64,000 nt of DNA from Nephrocerus scutellatus (lineage: Eukaryota > Arthropoda > Insecta > Diptera > Pipunculidae). The DNA is taken from assembly GCA_947095585.1 (NCBI GenBank), contig OX352761.1:64990882-65054881 (forward strand). The letters are read 5' to 3'. The notes beneath the pieces are model-generated. The model had not been told where the DNA came from. It saw nothing but the letters and a program-made list of their open reading frames with translations, and searched no databases. Position numbers and translations under genes: made by a program. Shown here piece after piece: positions 62,792 to 64,000 of this stretch (position 1 is the first letter of the stretch; the number at the start of each line of letters is the position of its first letter).

Positions 62792-64000
62792 AGATCCGAA
62801 GAGATCACCTTTAATTTGTAGCCAGGCTTCCAAGATTGCTGGAGGGAGTCTATCATCCCACCCCAAGTTCTGCATCCAAAGGCTTTGGAACAATATCTTC
62901 ACTTTAATCATTATTGGGGATAACCATCCCAAAGGATCAAAGGTGCGGCTGGCATCTGATAATAAAGTGCGTTTAGTGTGAAATGCTCGTTCTGGCAAAT
63001 TCGCGGTAAATTTAAATGTATCTTCGTAAGGATCCCATTGAAGACCTAATACCTTTGCAGCGCTGGAGGGTTCTCCTATGTCTTTCATTGCTCTTTCGTC
63101 CGCGTCTTGATTCCGAACGAATGATCGTAGCTCGTCATTATTTGTGAGGAACTTGCGCATTCTGAACCCATGCTTGCTCAATGCGATAGTTACATGCTTC
63201 ATAACTTCTATGATTTTCGTCGCACTAGTAGCTCCAGTCATCATATCGTCCACGTACATATCTTCCAATATAATCTGTGCTGCTTCGGGATGACTTGATT
63301 GCATTTGACAGCCAATTTCCTTTAAGCTACGTGTTGCTAAGTACGCTGCTGATGCCGTGCCATATGTGAGTGTTTTCAATCGGTAAACTGCTGGTTGTTC
63401 ATGTTGGTTATTTCGCCACAAAATATTTTGGTACTCTTGATCTCGGTTTGACACCCACACCTGCCGGTACATCTTCTCTATATCTCCACACAGTACAAAT
63501 TCATGCTGGCGGAACTTTAGCAATATTTTGAGCAATGGTGGTTGCACAGTGGGACCGACCATTAGTATGTCGTTTAATGATATCCCGGTAGATGACTTTA
63601 CAGAAGCATCAAAAACCACTCTGAGCTTCGTGGTGGTGCTGTCTGCCTTCAATACTCCGTGATGAGGGATATAATATTTGATAGCAAGGTTGCAACTTTG
63701 TACCCTTTCCATATGCCCGAGCTTCTCATATTCCGGCATGAATGCCTTGTACATTGCTCCGAATTGTTCATAACGCTCGAATTTTCTTTCCATGGCCTTT
63801 AATCTATTATAAGTTGTGCCAAGAATGCTAGGGGTTTGTTTGAACGGCAGCTTTACAATGAATCTGTTGTCGTCTGCTTTCTTGGTTGTGGTCTGAAAAA
63901 GCTCTTCACATTTTAATTCGTCTGGGGTTCGTCTATTACTTTTCGGAAATTCTTCGATTTCCCAGAATCTGCGAAGGGAATTATCTATGTCTAAAAGAAT
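62792..64000 (-). pseudogene. BEL-2 pol: reverse transcriptase (runs off window)
   Basis: Open on the - strand from the right window edge without a stop; an ATG at 63793 is internal. 'LRRFWEIEEFPKS' at the edge is the BEL/Pao linker before RT. RT motifs: 'KLRVVFDASVKSSTGISLND', 'FVLCGDIEKMYRQVWVSNRD' (Asp), 'LKTLTYGTASAAYLATRSLK' and 'IILEDMYVDDMMTGATS' (catalytic YVDD). After these come 'GFRMRKFLTNNDELRSF', 'KVLGLQWDP' and 'DASRTFDPLGWLSPIMIKVK'. It is interrupted at 62791 by the jockey-type LINE; RNase H continues at 57903. Apart from that insertion this part looks undamaged. Confidence 0.9.

Overview
This is a gene-poor, repeat-saturated stretch of an insect nuclear genome. The best guess is a fly (Diptera): it holds a jockey-type LINE, BEL/Pao and gypsy LTR elements, 'rosa'-type DD41D mariners, hAT elements and Helitron-like sequences. 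I found no convincing host gene, tRNA or rRNA. Almost everything is transposable element (TE), dead TE, or tandem repeat. Family names rest on motifs read in the sequence, not on a database search.

Layout. 1-3960 is a ~104-bp minisatellite, followed by a perfect 711-bp (AAAC)n tract (3992-4702). 4703-9090 holds a LINE remnant (family B, copy B1) and short Helitron-like repeats. 9091-13572 has two nested recent tandem duplications (801 bp and 1.63 kb) around a long hairpin. 13.2-16.3 kb is a LINE (family A, + strand) with a poly(A) tail. 16.3-18.2 kb holds two other LINE fragments (reverse transcriptase, RT, then RNase H). 18.2-20.9 kb is LINE B2 (- strand).

20.9-46.8 kb is best read as one or two old BEL elements (BEL-1, - strand) exploded by later insertions. 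The left LTR (21.1-23.8 kb) carries hAT-1. The integrase part (23.8-26.7 kb) carries hAT-2. LINE A (- strand) and a gypsy element occupy 26.7-33.7 kb. BEL gag, a tRNA-Trp-type primer-binding site (PBS) and a second LTR start at 34.6 kb. That second LTR is split by a 9.6-kb block (34.75-44.37 kb) and by a Helitron (44.49-46.51 kb). The 9.6-kb block itself carries hAT-3, a near-complete mariner and a 2.1-kb giant hairpin.

46.8-48.06 kb is LINE B3. 48.06-55.09 kb is a 118-bp satellite with an inverted segment and a mariner insertion. 55.1-64.0 kb is a second BEL family (BEL-2, - strand) split by a 4.86-kb jockey-type LINE with a clean 12-bp target-site duplication (TSD).

How the parts relate. 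Insertion order can be read from interrupted sequences and TSDs, because several insertions have an uninterrupted counterpart elsewhere in the window. The jockey-type LINE (ORF1 intact, ORF2 with one frameshift), the BEL-2 polymerase and mariner M1 are the least decayed. The rest carries stops, frameshifts and deletions.
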